From contig CAOXTD010000002.1 of the NCBI GenBank assembly GCA_948560265.1, forward strand, positions 24,634 to 54,520: 29,887 nucleotides of DNA, given 5' to 3'. Of the stretch, positions 1-8,820 are shown piece after piece. Made by a program: the position numbers and the translations under genes. The DNA comes from an uncultured Clostridia bacterium. GTDB taxonomy: Bacteria > Bacillota > Clostridia > TANB77 > CAG-508. The notes beneath the pieces are model-generated. The model searched no databases. It saw nothing but the letters and a program-made list of their open reading frames with translations, and was not told where the DNA came from. Every line of letters starts with the position of its first letter. Position 1 is the stretch's first letter.

Positions 1-236
1 AATTAGATAATTATATAGTTTCTTTGACAAACCATATAGATAATTTATATATTTCTCCTCGATTAGGAAAATTGCTATTTATTCATAACAATTTTGAATT
101 TAGACAATTAATTTATAAAATGCACAAAATTTTTTATTCTATCCATGATAATCAAATTTATATTTTAACAGTAGTACATACTTCATATAACATTGAAGAT
201 ACTGTAAAGTATCTAAGTAATTTATTCTACAAATAA
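1..236 (+). CDS. RelE/ParE-like toxin, 5' end cut by window edge
   Basis: The frame is open from base 3 of the window to the TAA at 234-236, so the gene begins upstream. The visible part resembles the C-terminal two thirds of RelE/ParE-type toxins: a helix (YIVSLTNHIDNL), then SPRLGK, then the strands KIFYSIHDNQIYILTVVHTS. That matches the family pattern 'sP.lGk ... yrIiYsI.d..I.IltV.HtsRdi'. Toxins of this family are mRNA interferases (RelE) or gyrase poisons (ParE), and an antitoxin gene normally lies just upstream, here outside the window. The usual Arg near the end of the motif (HTSRD) is replaced (HTSYN), so activity is uncertain. An in-frame ATG at 24 exists, but starting there would remove a conserved helix. 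Confidence 0.6.
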   Translation, partial: LDNYIVSLTNHIDNLYISPRLGKLLFIHNNFEFRQLIYKMHKIFYSIHDNQIYILTVVHTSYNIEDTVKYLSNLFYK

Positions 237-239
237 TTA

Positions 240-851
240 TTACTTCGCCAAAATTCCTATGACACCAATTATTCCAAACAATAAAAATAATATTCCAGAT
301 AGTTTTTGCATTGTCTTTTCAGAAACATGTTTATTCAAAAATTTGCCAAATAGAATTGCAATAAAATCACAAGATACCATAGCACAAATAGCTCCTACAA
401 TTAAAGCAATTTTAGAGTGAGGATATTGTACTCCTAAGCCAATAGAAGCTAAAAATGTTTTGTCACCAAGCTCTCCAACCATAATACATAAAGCAATAAT
501 AAAACAATAATTTAATTTTAAATGTGATATTTTGTAAATCAAACCATCTTTTTTTCCATCATCACTACTATCTTTTTGAGGTAATAAAGAAACAAAGCCA
601 ATTAACAAAAAGGAGAGGTAAGTAATCCAATGAATAGCAGAATGGAAACTACTACTTGCAAATAAATGGATACTACTACCAAATAAGATAGCAAGCCCAT
701 GACTGAAAAATGAACCAATTGCAACACCTAATAAAATTTTAAAAGTTTGCCCTTTATTCGAAAAAGACAAAACTAATAACTGTGTTTTGTCGCCAAGTTC
801 ACTCACAAATACCATAGAAAAAGCAATTAGAAAAGGGTAAATTAATTCCAT
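240..851 (-). CDS. GDT1/UPF0016 family Mn2+/Ca2+ exporter-like membrane protein
   Basis: This is a small integral membrane protein of 203 aa with about six hydrophobic segments. It carries the family signature E-x-G-D-K-T twice: ELGDKTQ at residues 18-24 and GELGDKTF near residue 125. These acidic motifs sit in the two inverted halves and bind the transported cation. Family members export Mn2+ or exchange Ca2+ or Mn2+ for protons at the cytoplasmic membrane. I prefer the ATG at 849-851 because AAGGAG then lies 7 nt upstream; the ATG at 855-857 would leave a single base of spacing. The gene converges on the toxin-like gene with only 3 bp between stops and diverges from the ABC operon. Confidence 0.85.
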   Translation of the reverse strand: MELIYPFLIAFSMVFVSELGDKTQLLVLSFSNKGQTFKILLGVAIGSFFSHGLAILFGSSIHLFASSSFHSAIHWITYLSFLLIGFVSLLPQKDSSDDGKKDGLIYKISHLKLNYCFIIALCIMVGELGDKTFLASIGLGVQYPHSKIALIVGAICAMVSCDFIAILFGKFLNKHVSEKTMQKLSGILFLLFGIIGVIGILAK

Positions 852-1047
852 AGACATACTCCTTGCATTTCATATATATGTTTTTAGATAGAAAATCATT
901 CACAGCAATTATACTCTTGGTAAAAATAGTAACGAAAAGTATGTAAATTCTATGTGAAAGTTTAATAAAACTATTGCACACCAAAAAATATAATGATAAG
1001 ATAAGCCAGTAAACATATACGGAAATCAGAAAGAGGAGGAATCAAGA

Positions 1048-2121
1048 GTGATAGAGATTAAGAATGTCACAAAAAAGTATCCTAATATTACAGCTGTTGA
1101 CCACATTAGTTTTGAAGTAAAAGATGGTGAAGTTGTAGGATTTTTAGGACCAAATGGTGCTGGTAAAAGTACCACTATGAATATGATTACAGGCTTTATT
1201 GAACCAACAGAAGGACAAATTATTGTAAATGGTTTTGACATTAGTAAAAAACCCAAAAAGGCTAAAAAGCAAATTGGTTATATGCCAGAAGGAACTCCTT
1301 TATATACGGAACTAACAGTTAAAGAGTTTGTGAGCTATATGGCAGAATTAAAAGGTGTAAAATCGAAACAAAGAAAAGAAATGGTAAAAAGAGTTATTAG
1401 TGAAGTTGGACTTGAAAATGTTCAAAATAAAATAATTCGCAATTTATCAAGAGGATATAAACAAAGAGTCAGTATGGCAGGAGCTTTAATTGGTGACCCA
1501 GATGTTATTATTTTGGATGAACCTACAGTTGGATTAGATCCAAAGCAAATTACAGAAATTAGAAATCTGATCAAAGAATTAGGAAAAAAACATACTGTTA
1601 TCTTAAGTAGCCATATCTTATCAGAAGTAAGCCAAATTTGTGAAAGAGTAGTAATTATCAATAGTGGAAAAATTGTGGCAATAGACACTCCTGAAAATCT
1701 AGAAAATAAAACAAAAGAGAAAAATACAATTTTAGTAACAGTAGAAGATCCAAAAGAAAATATGAAATGTTTACAAGAAACTGTAACAGAAATTAGTGAA
1801 GTGAAATTGATAAAAGATAATGAAGATGGAACGAAACAATATGCAATTAGTTCTTCTGGCCAAGTTGATTTGAGGAAGAAGTTATTTGAAATATTACCAA
1901 AACAAGAAATTGTTATCTTTGAATTAAAGAAAAGCGAATCTACTTTAGAAGATGCCTTTATCAAATTGATTGATACAACTAGTAGCGAAGCAGTAAAAGA
2001 CAAAGAATTATCCAAAGATAAAGAGGCAGAAAAAGCTAAGAAGAAAGAAAATAAAGCGAAAGAAAAAGAAGAAAAGGCAAAAGCTAAAAAAGAAAATAAG
2101 AAAAAAGGAGGAGATAAATAA
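1048..2121 (+). CDS. ABC transporter ATPase, GldA/NatA-like
   Basis: This is the cytoplasmic ATP-hydrolysing subunit of an ABC-2 type exporter. Walker A is GPNGAGKST at residues 34-42. The signature loop is LSRGYKQRV, Walker B is VIILDEPT, and the H-loop is in SSHILSE. After the ATPase core comes the regulatory extension usual in this subfamily, then an odd C-terminal tail of about 45 residues that is almost entirely Lys, Glu and Ala (roughly residues 312-357), probably a charged helix. The start is GTG at 1048 with AGGAGGA about 9 nt upstream. The stop overlaps the permease ATG (TAATG), which implies translational coupling. The order ATPase, permease, GldG-like auxiliary protein matches the 'gliding-type' ABC systems found in many non-gliding Bacillota. 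The substrate is unknown. Confidence 0.88.
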   Translation: MIEIKNVTKKYPNITAVDHISFEVKDGEVVGFLGPNGAGKSTTMNMITGFIEPTEGQIIVNGFDISKKPKKAKKQIGYMPEGTPLYTELTVKEFVSYMAELKGVKSKQRKEMVKRVISEVGLENVQNKIIRNLSRGYKQRVSMAGALIGDPDVIILDEPTVGLDPKQITEIRNLIKELGKKHTVILSSHILSEVSQICERVVIINSGKIVAIDTPENLENKTKEKNTILVTVEDPKENMKCLQETVTEISEVKLIKDNEDGTKQYAISSSGQVDLRKKLFEILPKQEIVIFELKKSESTLEDAFIKLIDTTSSEAVKDKELSKDKEAEKAKKKENKAKEKEEKAKAKKENKKKGGDK

Positions 2122-2804
2122 TGTTAGCAGTATTTAAAAAAGAACTAAAAAGCTATTTCTTATCTCCAATAGGATATGTGGCAATTGGTTTATTCTTAAT
2201 GGTATTTAGTCTATTTTTCTATTTAACAACCATTCAAAGCAGAAACATTGACATGGGAAATTTATATTTTAATACCGCAAGATATGGACTTTTAGTTATT
2301 GTTCCTATTATTACAATGAGAATGTTTGCAGAAGAAAGAAAAAATGGGACTGAGCAACTCTTATTAACATCTCCTAAAAGTATTACAGGGATTGTTTTTG
2401 GAAAACTTTTAGCCGCAGTAGCTTTAATAGCTATTACTCTTATCATTTCTCTTATGTACTATGTAATTTTGTGCTTCTTCCAAGCACCAAATATTGTACC
2501 TGTTTTAGTAATGATGTTAGGATTTTTATTAGTTTCTCTAGCAGCAATTTCACTAGGAATGTTTGCTTCTAGTATTACAGAGAATCAAGTCATTTCAGCC
2601 ATTATTACTATTGTATTTTTAGTATTGCCATGGTTTTTACCAAATTTTGGTGAGTCATTCACTCTAATTGATTTAATGAGTAGTTATCAAAAATTTCCAG
2701 CAGGTGTGATATCGGTGCAGGAAGTAGTAAGACTTGTATCATTTGCAGCGGTATTTATCTTAATTACTATTATCATTATGCAAAGAAGAAAATCAGTAAA
2801 ATAG
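2121..2804 (+). CDS. ABC-2 type permease, GldF-like
   Basis: A 227-aa integral membrane protein with about six transmembrane segments. It begins with the short amphipathic region typical of the family (AVFKKELKSYFLSPIGYV). After the second segment comes the cytoplasmic loop MRMFAEERKNGTEQLLLTSP, the coupling-loop motif of ABC-2 permeases that contacts the ATPase. It should form the membrane channel with the preceding ATPase. The ATG overlaps the ATPase stop by one base, and its RBS (AAAGGAGG) lies inside the end of the ATPase gene. The substrate cannot be inferred. Confidence 0.85.
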   Translation: MLAVFKKELKSYFLSPIGYVAIGLFLMVFSLFFYLTTIQSRNIDMGNLYFNTARYGLLVIVPIITMRMFAEERKNGTEQLLLTSPKSITGIVFGKLLAAVALIAITLIISLMYYVILCFFQAPNIVPVLVMMLGFLLVSLAAISLGMFASSITENQVISAIITIVFLVLPWFLPNFGESFTLIDLMSSYQKFPAGVISVQEVVRLVSFAAVFILITIIIMQRRKSVK

Positions 2805-2817
2805 GAAGGGAGAAAAC

Positions 2818-4266
2818 ATGGATAACAAATTTGTACAAATTATCAAAAATAAATGGCTTAGAAGTGTTACTTTAACACTAGTACTTGTTGCAATTATTAT
2901 TTGTGCTTACTTAGCAATTAATTTTGCAATAGAAAAGGCTAACATTGCTGACCTTGATTTAACAAAAGAGAAGCTTTATTCCATTTCTCAAGAAACAAAA
3001 GATAAGTTAAGAAACTTAGATACAGATATTACGATTTCATTATATAATATGTACAGTTCTGTAGAAGATATTGTGAATCAATATGCAAGATTAAACGAAC
3101 ATATTAAAGTAGAAAAGGTAGAAAATTTGCTATCAAAAACACAGTGGAAAACAGACTATGGAATAACAGATACAGATGAATTCCTAGTCATTTCTACAAA
3201 AGATAGAGAGAAAATGCTACAATCATACGAATTAGCAACTATGGACTATTCAACTTATCAACAAATTGATGTTACAGAAGAAAAAGTAACAAATGCAATT
3301 TTAGATGTTACCACAAAAGTAAAACCTAAAATTTATTTTTTAACAGGACATAATATGTATGCCGACGCTTACTTTCAATACTTACAAAATGCTTTTACAG
3401 AAGAAGCAAATGAAGTAGAACAACTAAATCTAATCACCGCAGGAAAGGTACCAGATGATTGTAAGATTCTTATTATAACAGCTCTAAAAGAAGATATCAA
3501 AGAAATGGAAAGAGATAGAATCATCGACTATATTAAAAAAGGTGGAGAAATTTTACTATTACTAGATCCAAATTTGGAAGATGTAAAATTGACAAACTTC
3601 CAAAAAGTATTAGACGAATATGGTATTAGTAATTCAAATGGTGTTATTCTAGAAGGTGACACTAATAAAATGGTATCAGGAGCTTCCAACTTTGTCATTG
3701 CAACTATCAACAATAATTCTAGTATCACAAAAAATATGACAATGGACTTAAATGTATGTTTCATCAACTCAGGAAGACTTACCATAGCGTCAGAAGAAGA
3801 ACTAGAAAAGAAAAATATTACAGCAGAAATTTTAGCAACCGTTAGTGACAAAGCCTTTTATCGTACAGACTTGCAAAATACAAGCCAAACTAAAATTTCT
3901 AGTGATGAAAGTGCAAGTGGAGATACCATAGGGGCTATGCTTACTAAGAAGATAGATGAGAATACTTCTTCCAAGTTGATTGTATTTGCTAACACAGCTT
4001 TTGCAACTAACTTACAAATACCAATTACCCAAACATATGCATATTATGCACTTGATTTCTCAAATAATAAAGATGTTATTCTAAACGCAGTTTCATATTT
4101 AACAGAAAGAGAAGACAATATTACCATACGCAAAAATATTGAAGCAGTTAATTATGAAGTAACAGAAGCACAAAATAAAATTATATTAACCGTCATTTTT
4201 ACAATTCCAGTTCTCATTGTTGTAATAGGAATTGTGGTATGGGTATTAAGAAGACGCAAAAAATAA
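2818..4266 (+). CDS. GldG-like ABC transporter auxiliary protein
   Basis: A 482-aa protein anchored at both ends: a transmembrane segment near residues 16-36 and another near residues 455-477, followed by a short RRRKK tail. The extracytoplasmic part carries ADLDLTKEKLYSIS, the entry motif of the GldG / ABC_transp_aux family, and a middle region resembling a GATase-like fold (KPKIYFLTGH, GGEILLLLDPN). In gliding Bacteroidetes GldG works with GldA and GldF. In Bacillota the same trio is common and its substrate is not established. The gene follows the permease by 13 bp with a GGAAGGGAG-type RBS and ends just before a strong terminator, so it closes the operon. Confidence 0.82.
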   Translation: MDNKFVQIIKNKWLRSVTLTLVLVAIIICAYLAINFAIEKANIADLDLTKEKLYSISQETKDKLRNLDTDITISLYNMYSSVEDIVNQYARLNEHIKVEKVENLLSKTQWKTDYGITDTDEFLVISTKDREKMLQSYELATMDYSTYQQIDVTEEKVTNAILDVTTKVKPKIYFLTGHNMYADAYFQYLQNAFTEEANEVEQLNLITAGKVPDDCKILIITALKEDIKEMERDRIIDYIKKGGEILLLLDPNLEDVKLTNFQKVLDEYGISNSNGVILEGDTNKMVSGASNFVIATINNNSSITKNMTMDLNVCFINSGRLTIASEEELEKKNITAEILATVSDKAFYRTDLQNTSQTKISSDESASGDTIGAMLTKKIDENTSSKLIVFANTAFATNLQIPITQTYAYYALDFSNNKDVILNAVSYLTEREDNITIRKNIEAVNYEVTEAQNKIILTVIFTIPVLIVVIGIVVWVLRRRKK

Positions 4267-4280
4267 TTCTAAATATTGTT

Positions 4281-4313
4281 CTCCCTCATATTTTATAATA
4301 TGAGGGAGTTTTT
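4281..4313 (+). terminator. Intrinsic terminator of the ABC operon
   Basis: A perfect 12-bp stem, CTCCCTCATATT / AATATGAGGGAG, with a TTAT loop, followed by five T. It ends the ABC operon. The right arm (GAGGGAG) also sits 7 nt before the ATG of the next gene, where it can act as that gene's Shine-Dalgarno sequence. Confidence 0.9.
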
Positions 4314-4315
4314 AT

Positions 4316-5359
4316 ATGAAAAAAGTTATCTTTGTAGTGATAGGAACAATCATAGGTGCAGGTTTTGCTTCTGGTCAAGAAATATGGCTATTTTTTAATC
4401 GATATGGAAATTGGGGAATCATAGGCATAATTTTATCTTGTGTTCTTTCTGGCTATATTATTTATCGAGTATTTGATATATTGGAAAGAAAAAACATAAC
4501 GACTTATGAAAAATTGTTAGAGAAAATCAGTAAAAACAAAATTGGTAGTCAAGCAATATCAATTATCATTTCATTATTTTTATTAGTTTCCTTTTATATT
4601 ATGGTTGCAGGAATGAGTGCCCTTTTTCATCAAGAATTCGGTTTTCCTGTTTGGATTTGTTCCATAGTAATGGCATTTTTTTGTTATCTCATCTTACAAA
4701 AGGATATGAAAGGAATTATGGCAGTAAATAGCATTCTAATTCCATGTTTAATAGTATTTATCCTTTACTTGGGAACGAAAAACATAACATTTACAACTTT
4801 CTATTTTCAAACTACTTCATTAAATAATGCGAATTTTGGACAATGGATTTTCAGTAGCATTTTATATGCCAGCTATAATAGTATTATGCTAATACCAATG
4901 CTCGTAGAGTTAAAACCATACATTACCTCTAAGAAAAAAGCAAAGCAAACTGGCATAATATGTACTATTATTTTAAGTTTATTAGGTATTAGTTTATTTA
5001 GTTTATTGCTAAGAGGAAACGAATATATCTATCAATTAGAGTTGCCAATGATAGAAATAGTAAAAGTTTTTGGAGAAATGTATTGTTATTTTTATATGGG
5101 AGTAGTGGTTACAGCTATCTTTACAACAGCTATCTCAGCAGGATATGGCTTTTTGAAAAATCAAGTAAATAGAAAACAATTTTTAAAAGGAGATGTGATA
5201 AAAAGAGAGAAGCAATATTATCAAAAAATATTACTAGCAATTTGTATATCTGCTCCATTTGTAGCTAATATTGGTTTTTCTAATTTAGTCAGTAAGCTTT
5301 ATCCCATGTTTGGTATATTAGGATTAATACAGATAATATTCTTATTAAAAATAAAGTAA
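4316..5359 (+). CDS. YkvI-family membrane transporter-like protein
   Basis: A 347-aa polytopic membrane protein with about ten hydrophobic segments. The N-terminus, GTIIGAGFASGQEI followed by FFNRYG, is the hallmark of YkvI-type proteins. These belong to the APC/LeuT-like transporter superfamily and their substrates are undefined. The first segment's glycine-rich break (GAGFASG) resembles the unwound substrate and sodium site of that fold. The ATG follows a terminator T-run by two bases, so its only RBS candidate is the GAGGGAG in the terminator's right arm. I see no separate promoter, so expression probably depends on read-through of the hairpin. Confidence 0.75.
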   Translation: MKKVIFVVIGTIIGAGFASGQEIWLFFNRYGNWGIIGIILSCVLSGYIIYRVFDILERKNITTYEKLLEKISKNKIGSQAISIIISLFLLVSFYIMVAGMSALFHQEFGFPVWICSIVMAFFCYLILQKDMKGIMAVNSILIPCLIVFILYLGTKNITFTTFYFQTTSLNNANFGQWIFSSILYASYNSIMLIPMLVELKPYITSKKKAKQTGIICTIILSLLGISLFSLLLRGNEYIYQLELPMIEIVKVFGEMYCYFYMGVVVTAIFTTAISAGYGFLKNQVNRKQFLKGDVIKREKQYYQKILLAICISAPFVANIGFSNLVSKLYPMFGILGLIQIIFLLKIK

Positions 5360-5432
5360 ACAGATAGGAACATTCAATAATATGTTATTCTAACTTAGAG
5401 GACTAGTATCAGAAATAAATTTTTTGTAGCAC

Positions 5433-5461
5433 TTGAAAAAATAGTAAAGAACTGGTATAAA
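5433..5461 (+). promoter_or_regulatory. Sigma-A type promoter for the DUF5711/CvpA pair
   Basis: TTGAAA (5433-5438), a 17-nt spacer, then TATAAA (5456-5461) with an extended -10 TG one base upstream. The next gene starts 25 nt downstream. Confidence 0.65.
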
Positions 5462-5486
5462 TACAGTAAGAAAAAAGGAGGTAGCA

Positions 5487-6695
5487 ATGAAAAAAGTAGT
5501 AGAATTTAAACAACCACAAGATAAGAAAATAGAAGAGAATAAGAAGAAAAAAATAGACAAAAAAAAGCTAGTTATTATCATTGCTATTACAATACTTATT
5601 TTAACTTTCATTATCATTGCAGCACTTTATGCTGCCAATAAAAATTTTCGTAATTTTATGGATAAACATATTCTAAGAAAAGATATTACAAACGAAAATG
5701 TAGCAGTTATTGACATTGACTATGATTCTAATACTAACATTATTCCATATGGAAGATATATTTGTATTTTAGCAGAAAATAACTTAGAACAATATAATGC
5801 TAGTGGAAAGAAAGAACAAGAAGTTAAAATAGAAATTAATAATCCTGTCTATGACGTAAATGGAAGATACTTAGTTATTGGAGAGAAAGATAGCCAAAAG
5901 CTTTATTTGATTTCAGGTACTCATATTATATGGGAAAAAAATGTAGATGGAAATTTAAGCAAAGTAACTGTAAATAGAAGCGGATATGTTACCACTATTA
6001 TTAGTGGCACTAGTTATAAATCAGTTATTGTAACATATGATGACAAAGGAAATGAATTATTCAAATCTTATTTATCTAATACAACAGCAGTAGATGCTCG
6101 TATCTCACAAGACAATAATTATCTTGGATATGCAGAGATTAATACTTCGGGAACGGTAATACAATCTAATGTAAAAATTATTTCTATAGAAGAAGCTACA
6201 GAAAAAAATACAGAGCCAGTATTCAATTATACAGCTCCACAAAATAGCTTGATTTTGAGATTAAAATATCAAGAAAAAAATCGATTAGTATGTGTTTATG
6301 ACGATAGTATTCATATGATAGAAAGTAATGTAGATGTCAAATTAATGGATTTACAAGAAGATAAGAAAATTACTTTTGGAGGAGCACAATTGACGAATTG
6401 CGTTTACCGAATGGTAGAAGAATCAACTGGTCCATTCACAGCGAATACTAATGTAGAGATGTATAATATAGCGACACAAAAGGAAACGACTTATCTAGTT
6501 GAAGGAGTGGTCAAGAGTGTAGCAAATTATGATAATATTATGGCTATGAATTTGGGGTCTGAAGTAGATTTTATTAATACAAATGGTTGGCTTATGAAAC
6601 GATACACATCTAGACAAGAAATTAGGAATATTGTTATATGTGATGGAATAGCAGGCATTATTTATCGAGATAAAATTGAACTAATTAATTTATAA
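5487..6695 (+). CDS. DUF5711-like membrane-anchored beta-propeller protein
   Basis: A 402-aa protein. A Lys-rich cytoplasmic N-terminus is followed by one transmembrane helix at about residues 28-50 and a long extracytoplasmic region of repeated short beta strands (for example YDVNGRYLVIGEKDS, SQDNNYLGYAEINTSG, VANYDNIMAMNLGSEVDF), which looks like blades of a propeller. This architecture matches DUF5711 proteins of Clostridia. Their function is unknown. The start is ATG with AAAAAAGGAGG upstream. It is followed after 12 bp by the CvpA gene, so the two form an operon that may act at the cell envelope. Confidence 0.6.
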   Translation: MKKVVEFKQPQDKKIEENKKKKIDKKKLVIIIAITILILTFIIIAALYAANKNFRNFMDKHILRKDITNENVAVIDIDYDSNTNIIPYGRYICILAENNLEQYNASGKKEQEVKIEINNPVYDVNGRYLVIGEKDSQKLYLISGTHIIWEKNVDGNLSKVTVNRSGYVTTIISGTSYKSVIVTYDDKGNELFKSYLSNTTAVDARISQDNNYLGYAEINTSGTVIQSNVKIISIEEATEKNTEPVFNYTAPQNSLILRLKYQEKNRLVCVYDDSIHMIESNVDVKLMDLQEDKKITFGGAQLTNCVYRMVEESTGPFTANTNVEMYNIATQKETTYLVEGVVKSVANYDNIMAMNLGSEVDFINTNGWLMKRYTSRQEIRNIVICDGIAGIIYRDKIELINL

Positions 6696-6707
6696 GGAGG
6701 AGAAAAA

Positions 6708-7370
6708 ATGAGTATTATTATTGATGCAATTGTGATAGGAATTTTAATTTTATGTATTGCAATTGGCTATCGCAAAGGACTAACAGGTTCTCTATTAAAA
6801 ATCATTTCTTTTGTACTAGCATTAGTAATCGCTTTTGTACTTTTTAAACCAGTTTCTACTTTTATTATAGACAAAACAGATTGGGACGAAAATTTAGAAC
6901 AAGGAATCCGTGATACAATTCTAAGTAGTGATAAACAAGAAGAACTAATTTCACAAGAAGAAAATAAAAATATGCCAGAAGTTATGATAAATTATATTAA
7001 CAAAACAGTAGAAGAAGCAGGAAATGAAGCAAAAGAAGCAGTAGCTGATGCAACAGCAAGACAAGTTGCTATTATGATTATTAATAGCGGAGTATGGTTT
7101 GCGTTATTCTTAGTATCTAGAATTGTACTGATATTTGTAAGAGGATTGGCTAACATCATTACAAACTTACCAATTATCAAGCAATTTGATAAAATAGGTG
7201 GAATTATTTATGGTCTAGTAGAAGCATTTATTATTATTTATGGTATTTTGGCAGTGTTATCTTTTGCCAGTCCAGTAGTAAGTGGAACAGGAATACTAGA
7301 AGCGGTACAAAAGTCTTTTATAGGCAGTGTTATGTACAACAACAATTTACTATTAAAACTAATTTTCTAA
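6708..7370 (+). CDS. CvpA family membrane protein
   Basis: A 220-aa protein with four hydrophobic segments. The N-terminus IDAIVIGILILCIAIGYRKG then LTGSLLKIISF is characteristic of CvpA (colicin V production protein) homologues. The conserved GYRKG loop follows the first helix. Between helices 2 and 3 there is an expanded acidic insert of about 60 residues. Family members are linked to envelope stress and secretion in proteobacteria, but their biochemical role is not known. RBS AAGGAGG lies 8-9 nt before the ATG. Confidence 0.8.
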   Translation: MSIIIDAIVIGILILCIAIGYRKGLTGSLLKIISFVLALVIAFVLFKPVSTFIIDKTDWDENLEQGIRDTILSSDKQEELISQEENKNMPEVMINYINKTVEEAGNEAKEAVADATARQVAIMIINSGVWFALFLVSRIVLIFVRGLANIITNLPIIKQFDKIGGIIYGLVEAFIIIYGILAVLSFASPVVSGTGILEAVQKSFIGSVMYNNNLLLKLIF

Positions 7371-7412
7371 TGAAATATCTATCTTTAGTTTGTGAAGATT
7401 TTATGAATATGG

Positions 7413-7441
7413 TTGATAAATTTTGTGAAATTTGGTATACT
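7413..7441 (+). promoter_or_regulatory. Promoter of the LCP gene
   Basis: TTGATA (7413-7418), a 17-nt spacer, then TATACT (7436-7441) with an extended -10 TG (TGG TATACT). It lies 40 nt before the start codon. Confidence 0.75.
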
Positions 7442-7480
7442 AAAAAACGAATTAAATTTTGAAAAATAAGGTGAAAAAGT

Positions 7481-8773
7481 TTGAGTAAAGGAAAAAGAGC
7501 GATAGATAAAAAATCAAAAGGGAAAAAGAAAAGAGGAGTAGGAAAAAGAGTATTTTTATTTATTTTACTAATCCTTTTAGTAGCAGGTGGTTTTGTAGGT
7601 TACAAAGTTCACAAAAATGGAGGAGGCTTGAAAGGTCTTCTTGCTACTGCAGTAGGTCATGATGAAAATACTTTAAAAAATCTACCTAAGATTTATTGTG
7701 TGTTGCTAGGGCAAAGTGAAAATTTAACAGATACCATCATGATAGCAGAATATGACCCAAAAGAACAACAAGCCTCTATATTATCTATTCCAAGAGATAC
7801 TTTTATTGGTGTTAACAAAGCAAATGCAGGTGGATTCGATAAAATAAATGCCATATATCAAACAGGAGCACAAAACGTTTTAAAAGAACTTAATGAGCTA
7901 ACTGGACTTGATATTAAATACTATTTAAAAGTAGATACAGAGGCATTCAAAGTTTTAGTAGATAAAATTGGTGGTGTTGAATTCGATGTACCAATTGATA
8001 TGAAATATGATTCCAAAAGGCAAGACTTGCATATTAATTTAAAAGCAGGGAAACAAAAATTAGATGGTGATAAAGCAGAACAGTTAGTTAGATTTAGACA
8101 TAATAATGATGGAACAACCTATTCTTATGAATATGGTATGGAAGATTTGGGAAGAATGAGAACACAAAGAGAATTCTTAAAAGCTCTTGCAAAACAAACA
8201 CTAAAAGTAGAAAGAATTTTCCAAATTAATGAATTTATTGATATTGCAGATAAATATGTGGAAACCAATTTAGATTTTGATACTATTAAAGATTATGTAC
8301 CATATATTGTAGAATTTGATATGGCAAAATTAAAAACGGAACAATTACCAGGAGTATCTGAACAAGCTGCTAATACTGGAACCTGGATTTATTCTGCAGA
8401 TGAAGTAAAACTAAAACAGATAGTAGATGATTTATTTATTAATCCAAATAAACTAGATGAAAAGGACAAGCAACACAATAGCACAGTGGATACTTCAAAC
8501 ATTGATAAATCTAAGCTTAAAATTGAGGTGCTAAATGGAACTTCAAGTAATACAAAATTAGAAAAGGTAGTAGCCCAACTAGAAAGTGCAGGTTATAAGA
8601 TCAATAAGACAGGAAATACAACAGAGACAGAAAATACTACTATTATTACAAGAGGTGAGGTTCCAGAACTAGTACAGGAAGATATTAAACAAATCTTAGG
8701 TACACAAACAATTACATCTGGTGGGAATGCTAATGTAAATATTACTATCATCATTGGAAAAGATTATGAATAA
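7481..8773 (+). CDS. LytR-CpsA-Psr (LCP) family cell-wall polymer ligase
   Basis: A 430-aa membrane-anchored extracellular enzyme. A Lys/Arg-rich N-terminus and one transmembrane helix (about residues 23-43) precede the LCP catalytic domain (about residues 65-255). Recognisable LCP elements are DTIMIAEYDP, SIPRDTF (with the catalytic-site Arg and Asp), GGFDKINAIYQTG, VDKIGGVEFDVP and the closing RMRTQREF. Residues about 345-430 form a LytR_C-type domain (KLKIEVLNGT ... IIIGKD). LCP enzymes transfer undecaprenyl-linked glycopolymers such as teichoic acids or capsule onto peptidoglycan. The start is TTG at 7481 with AAGGTG 8 nt upstream. The gene has its own promoter and terminator. Confidence 0.9.
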   Translation: MSKGKRAIDKKSKGKKKRGVGKRVFLFILLILLVAGGFVGYKVHKNGGGLKGLLATAVGHDENTLKNLPKIYCVLLGQSENLTDTIMIAEYDPKEQQASILSIPRDTFIGVNKANAGGFDKINAIYQTGAQNVLKELNELTGLDIKYYLKVDTEAFKVLVDKIGGVEFDVPIDMKYDSKRQDLHINLKAGKQKLDGDKAEQLVRFRHNNDGTTYSYEYGMEDLGRMRTQREFLKALAKQTLKVERIFQINEFIDIADKYVETNLDFDTIKDYVPYIVEFDMAKLKTEQLPGVSEQAANTGTWIYSADEVKLKQIVDDLFINPNKLDEKDKQHNSTVDTSNIDKSKLKIEVLNGTSSNTKLEKVVAQLESAGYKINKTGNTTETENTTIITRGEVPELVQEDIKQILGTQTITSGGNANVNITIIIGKDYE

Positions 8774-8784
8774 TAATTAAATAA

Positions 8785-8820
8785 GGGGCGCTATTGATTA
8801 GCGCTCCCTTTATGTCTTTT
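8785..8820 (+). terminator. Terminator after the LCP gene
   Basis: Stem GGGGCGCTA / TAGCGCTCC (9 bp, one G-U pair) with a 5-base loop, then a T-rich tail. It lies between the convergent LCP and carboxypeptidase genes, and its tail touches the end of the minus-strand gene. Confidence 0.75.

Noticed and set aside
858..1047. yybP-ykoY type manganese riboswitch before the GDT1-like gene
   Set aside because: The divergent leader lacks recognisable conserved loops of that riboswitch; only AT-rich sequence is visible.
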